From Pseudomonadota bacterium (GTDB taxonomy: Bacteria > Pseudomonadota > Alphaproteobacteria > Rhizobiales > Devosiaceae), in the NCBI GenBank assembly GCA_023433775.1, contig JAEYTY010000060.1, positions 1 to 41,725 on the forward strand: a stretch of 41,725 bases of DNA. Reading direction: 5' to 3'. Below the pieces are notes generated by a model. The model ran no database searches and was not told the origin of the DNA. It worked only from the letters and a program-made list of their open reading frames with translations. A program made the position numbers and the translations under genes. This document shows positions 39,633 through 41,725 of this stretch, in pieces; position 1 is the first letter of the stretch, and every line of letters starts with the position of its first letter.

Positions 39633-40739
39633 TCAATTCCCCGCCGCGTTCGCATTGGCGCGGGAGCGCAATTCAGGCAGTGGCAGGTAGGGCACAACAC
39701 CCGAACCGGCTTCGCCCGATTCAAGCAGCACCTTTTCCGACCCGCTGAGCACTTCTTCCATGGTCTCGAGGAACATGCGCTGACGGGTGACGTCCGGCGA
39801 ATTCACATATTCAGCAAAGACCGAATTGAAGCGCTCCGCCTCACCGGTTGCTTCCTGAACCACGCGATTGCTGTAGGCGGCCGATTCTTCACGCAGGGCC
39901 GCAGCACGGCCACGCGCATCACCCAGAAGGGTATTGGCGTAGGAACGGGCTTCTTCCTGAAGGCGGGTTTCGTCCTGACGGGCGCGCTGCACTTCATTGA
40001 AGGCATCGATAACTTCAGCCGGCGGGCCGGCATTTTCGATGAGCACCTGGCTGACATTCACGCCAAGGCCATAGCTGGCCAGCGTGGACTGCGTGATGGT
40101 GAGAACTTCCTGCTGAATGCCGGCACGGTCATCGGAATAGATGTCCTGAGCCGGACGGCGGCCAACCACTTCACGCATGGCGCTTTCGGCAGCATTGCGA
40201 ACCATGGATTCCTGGTCGCGCACATTGAAGAGATAGGAGACCGGGTCGTTGATGGCCCAGAAAACCGAGAACTGGACGCTGACGATGTTCTGGTCGCCCG
40301 AAAGCATCAAGCCGTCATTGCCGCCCTGATTGCGCGTCGAGGTCGCATTTGCAGCCGCAGCGCCGATCTGGGTCTGGTTCACAGTGGTGGTTGCACGCTC
40401 AACGGTTTCGATCGGCCAGAGCATGAAATGAAGGCCTGGACCGGCGAGTTCGGGCTTGGGCTTACCGAAGCGAAGCTCGACGCCGACTTCCTGCGGATTG
40501 ATCGTATAGACCGAATTGACGCCCCAGAAGGCGACAAGCGCAACAACGGCGCCGACGATGAGCCAGCGGCCACCGGGCAATCCACCATTGAACTGATCGC
40601 GTCCGCGATTGAGGATGTCCTCAAGATTGGGAGTATTCCCGCCGCCGCTCGGTCGGCGCGGACCGCCGCCACCAGGCGCCTGTCCCCAGGGCCCGCCTGT
40701 ATTGCGGCCACCCCCGCCTCCATTATTCTCCCAAGGCAT
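39633..40739 (-). CDS. hflK: HflK, modulator of FtsH protease (SPFH protein)
   Basis: 368 residues from the ATG with AAAGGAA five bases upstream. The first ~65 residues are Gly/Asn/Arg-rich and cytosolic (MPWENNGGGGGRNTGGPWGQ), as usual for HflK. One membrane helix follows (WLIVGAVVALVAFWGVNSVYTI), then the SPFH domain: QEVGVELRFGKPKPELAGPGLHFMLWPIE, VSYLFNVRDQESMVRNAAESAMREVVG, and a coiled coil with RARQDETRLQEEARSYANTL. It pairs with HflC to restrain FtsH. It lies 63 bases after folA, with its own promoter overlapping the folA stop. Confidence 0.96.
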   Translation of the reverse strand: MPWENNGGGGGRNTGGPWGQAPGGGGPRRPSGGGNTPNLEDILNRGRDQFNGGLPGGRWLIVGAVVALVAFWGVNSVYTINPQEVGVELRFGKPKPELAGPGLHFMLWPIETVERATTTVNQTQIGAAAANATSTRNQGGNDGLMLSGDQNIVSVQFSVFWAINDPVSYLFNVRDQESMVRNAAESAMREVVGRRPAQDIYSDDRAGIQQEVLTITQSTLASYGLGVNVSQVLIENAGPPAEVIDAFNEVQRARQDETRLQEEARSYANTLLGDARGRAAALREESAAYSNRVVQEATGEAERFNSVFAEYVNSPDVTRQRMFLETMEEVLSGSEKVLLESGEAGSGVVPYLPLPELRSRANANAAGN

Positions 40740-40778
40740 CGCATTCCTTTCGGTGTCTGAGAAAAATCGTTGCTGCCA

Positions 40779-40806
40779 TATATAGGCAAGCAAGGCGCGC
40801 GATCAA
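40779..40806 (-). promoter_or_regulatory. hflKC promoter candidate
   Basis: Minus-strand -35 TTGATC (40801-40806) overlapping the folA stop codon, 16-base spacer, -10 TATATA (40779-40784). Confidence 0.45.
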
Positions 40807-41324
40807 TGCGCGGAGCCGTGAACGCGATCGTAGACCTTGATGCGATAGCTCACCGGGTCTTTTTCGGACGGCGTGACCGTGGGTTCGTCGGTGACAACCC
40901 AGTCTGCCGGGTCAATTGGCGGGAAACGCACATCGCCCGCCGGCTCCAGATCGACATGAGAGATGTAGAGCCGGTCAGCGCGCGGCAGCACCTGCGCGTA
41001 AATGTCGCCGCCGCCAATGACCATGACTTCATCCACACCGCTGGCCTCAGCCATCACCCGACCCACAGCCAGCGCATCATCGAGACTGTGACAGACCGTA
41101 ACGCCCTGCGGCGCGTAATCTTTCTGCCGCGTCACCACGATATGCGGGCGCCCGGGCAGCGGCGCCGGAAACGTCTCGAACTGCTTGCGGCCCATGACCA
41201 TGGGCTTGCCCATGGTGGCGCGCTTGAACCAGGCAAAGTCGGAAGGGATGCGCCAGGGGATGTCCTGGTCGGCACCAATGACATTGTTGCGGGCAACGGC
41301 GGCGATGAGGGCGATGCGGGTCAT
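40803..41324 (-). CDS. folA: Dihydrofolate reductase
   Basis: 173 residues. Reduces dihydrofolate with NADPH. Motifs: TRIALIAAVARNNVIGADQDIPWRIPSD (Ile-Pro-Trp and the catalytic Asp region, about residues 2-30), FKRATMGKPMVMGRKQFETFP (NADPH site) and EVMVIGGGDIYAQVLPRADRLYISHVD (GG..iY motif). The ATG at 41322-41324 lacks a clear ribosome site, but the N-terminus fits the family; the longer frame upstream is not DHFR-like. In relatives thyA often lies just upstream; here at least 400 bases upstream are non-coding. folA-hflK-hflC order is typical of Hyphomicrobiales. Confidence 0.95.
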   Translation of the reverse strand: MTRIALIAAVARNNVIGADQDIPWRIPSDFAWFKRATMGKPMVMGRKQFETFPAPLPGRPHIVVTRQKDYAPQGVTVCHSLDDALAVGRVMAEASGVDEVMVIGGGDIYAQVLPRADRLYISHVDLEPAGDVRFPPIDPADWVVTDEPTVTPSEKDPVSYRIKVYDRVHGSAH

Positions 41325-41506
41325 GGGGGACGGTTTAGCGGGAATGGGGGAGGAAGGTAAGCGGGAGATGCGATGGGTCGCTTGGGGCAGGGATACGCTA
41401 GAAGACGTTTTTCTCGGAAGCTCACAAGGCACCGCTGCCAACCTCCTACTGGAAGCGAAAGCATATTTCGACCCACCCGGGTGAACGGTGGGACAGGCTC
41501 CAGTAC

Positions 41507-41566
41507 GTCCTATGAGTTTACCCGATTGTCCTGATCCAGTTCGTCCTGATTACCATATGTCCTTAT
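41507..41566. repeat. Four short direct repeats GTCCT(G/T/-)AT
   Basis: GTCCTAT at 41507, GTCCTGAT at 41528 and 41543, GTCCTTAT at 41559; spacings 21, 15 and 16 bases. On the minus strand they read AT(C/A)AGGAC. Could be binding sites of a dimeric regulator; significance uncertain. Confidence 0.4.
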
Positions 41567-41587
41567 TTGGGCGATCTATGATGCACC

Positions 41588-41642
41588 CGCCCCCACGAAC
41601 CTATGTTCACGTGCCGGGCGAACATAGGTTCAGGTGGGGGCG
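41588..41642. repeat. 55-base inverted repeat
   Basis: CGCCCCCAC-G-AACCTATGTTC pairs with GAACATAGGTT-CA-GGTGGGGGCG: 20 bp with one small internal bulge and an 11-base loop. Each arm contains GAAC-N4-GTTC, itself nearly palindromic. No U-tract flanks it. Confidence 0.8.
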
Positions 41643-41725
41643 AATTAAGGTACACCCCGCGCACCCTTGAAACTCCCGAAAACCAAGGCAATATGTCAAT
41701 CAAGAAATCCAACTCGAGGTGTCAT

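Larger units (their letters stand above)
41325..41725. other. Non-coding region to the right edge
   Basis: 401 bases upstream of folA with no supported gene. They include the folA promoter region (not identified), a cluster of GTCCT-AT repeats and a 55-base inverted repeat. An ATG at 41693 after CCAAGG could start a gene running off the window, but only 11 codons are visible. Confidence 0.6.

Noticed and set aside
41693..41725. Gene start running off the right edge
   Set aside because: Only 11 codons visible and no strong ribosome site; cannot be supported.

Overview
The window is chromosomal DNA from a GC-rich alphaproteobacterium, most likely of the order Hyphomicrobiales and plausibly Devosia-like. 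The genus is inferred from gene content and protein flavour; no database was searched. Pointers are a C-terminal piece of a giant coiled-coil protein resembling the Agrobacterium growth-pole-ring protein, the folA-hflK-hflC order, a PiT transporter with a Pho-box-like site, and alpha-type attenuation signals. I see no phage, insertion sequence, CRISPR array, toxin-antitoxin pair or defence island. This is core and near-core chromosome, and most of what is unusual lies in the leaders and intergenic regions.

Layout. 1-3.4 kb holds the 3' part of the coiled-coil polarity-like protein, closed by a bidirectional terminator. 3.5-10.2 kb is a minus-strand run: two tandem paralogous MFS transporters, an LpxH-like metallophosphoesterase, an exported GH3 N-acetylhexosaminidase and acetyl-CoA synthetase (acs). 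10.4-14.5 kb has a GNAT acetyltransferase, a translationally coupled flippase/FemAB-like pair, a TerC-type membrane protein behind a structured leader, and tRNA-Lys(CTT). 14.6-21.1 kb has a 64-residue small protein, an HisC-type aminotransferase, an endo/exonuclease/phosphatase-fold protein, leuA with a leucine-rich leader ORF, and a coupled three-gene cluster (GFA protein, UPF0303/heme-degrading-type protein, PhzF-like isomerase). 21.1-24.7 kb has ilvC, a TetR regulator divergent from an Old Yellow Enzyme with a 16-bp palindrome between them, and a small exported protein. 24.7-29.4 kb has kup, an FMN reductase, pdxJ and an EamA transporter. 29.4-33.6 kb has ilvH and ilvB behind a classical attenuator, divergent from pit. 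33.6-41.3 kb has a Nudix hydrolase, a cold-shock protein, a glycine-zipper lipoprotein, a MATE exporter, miaA, serB, hflC, hflK and folA. The last 400 bases are non-coding and contain a long inverted repeat and short direct repeats.

How the genes work together. leuA, ilvC and ilvBH supply most of the branched-chain amino acid pathway from three separate transcription units. ilvB carries a complete attenuator: promoter, 16-codon leader peptide with seven Leu/Ile/Val codons, pause hairpin and U-tract terminator. leuA is preceded by a 40-codon ORF ending in leucine runs and two hairpins but no U-tract, so if it is an attenuator its mechanism differs. hflK and hflC form the FtsH-modulating membrane complex. 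The flippase/FemAB-like pair, the exported hexosaminidase, the phosphoesterase and the coiled-coil protein all point to envelope biology.

The observations I rate highest are the ilvB attenuator, the leuA leader ORF, the Pho-box-like repeat over the pit start codon, the mutually exclusive hairpins in front of the TerC gene, and the 55-base inverted repeat near the right edge. Five convergent gene pairs have overlapping or nearly abutting 3' ends, two of them sharing palindromic stop codons (CTAG, TTAA).
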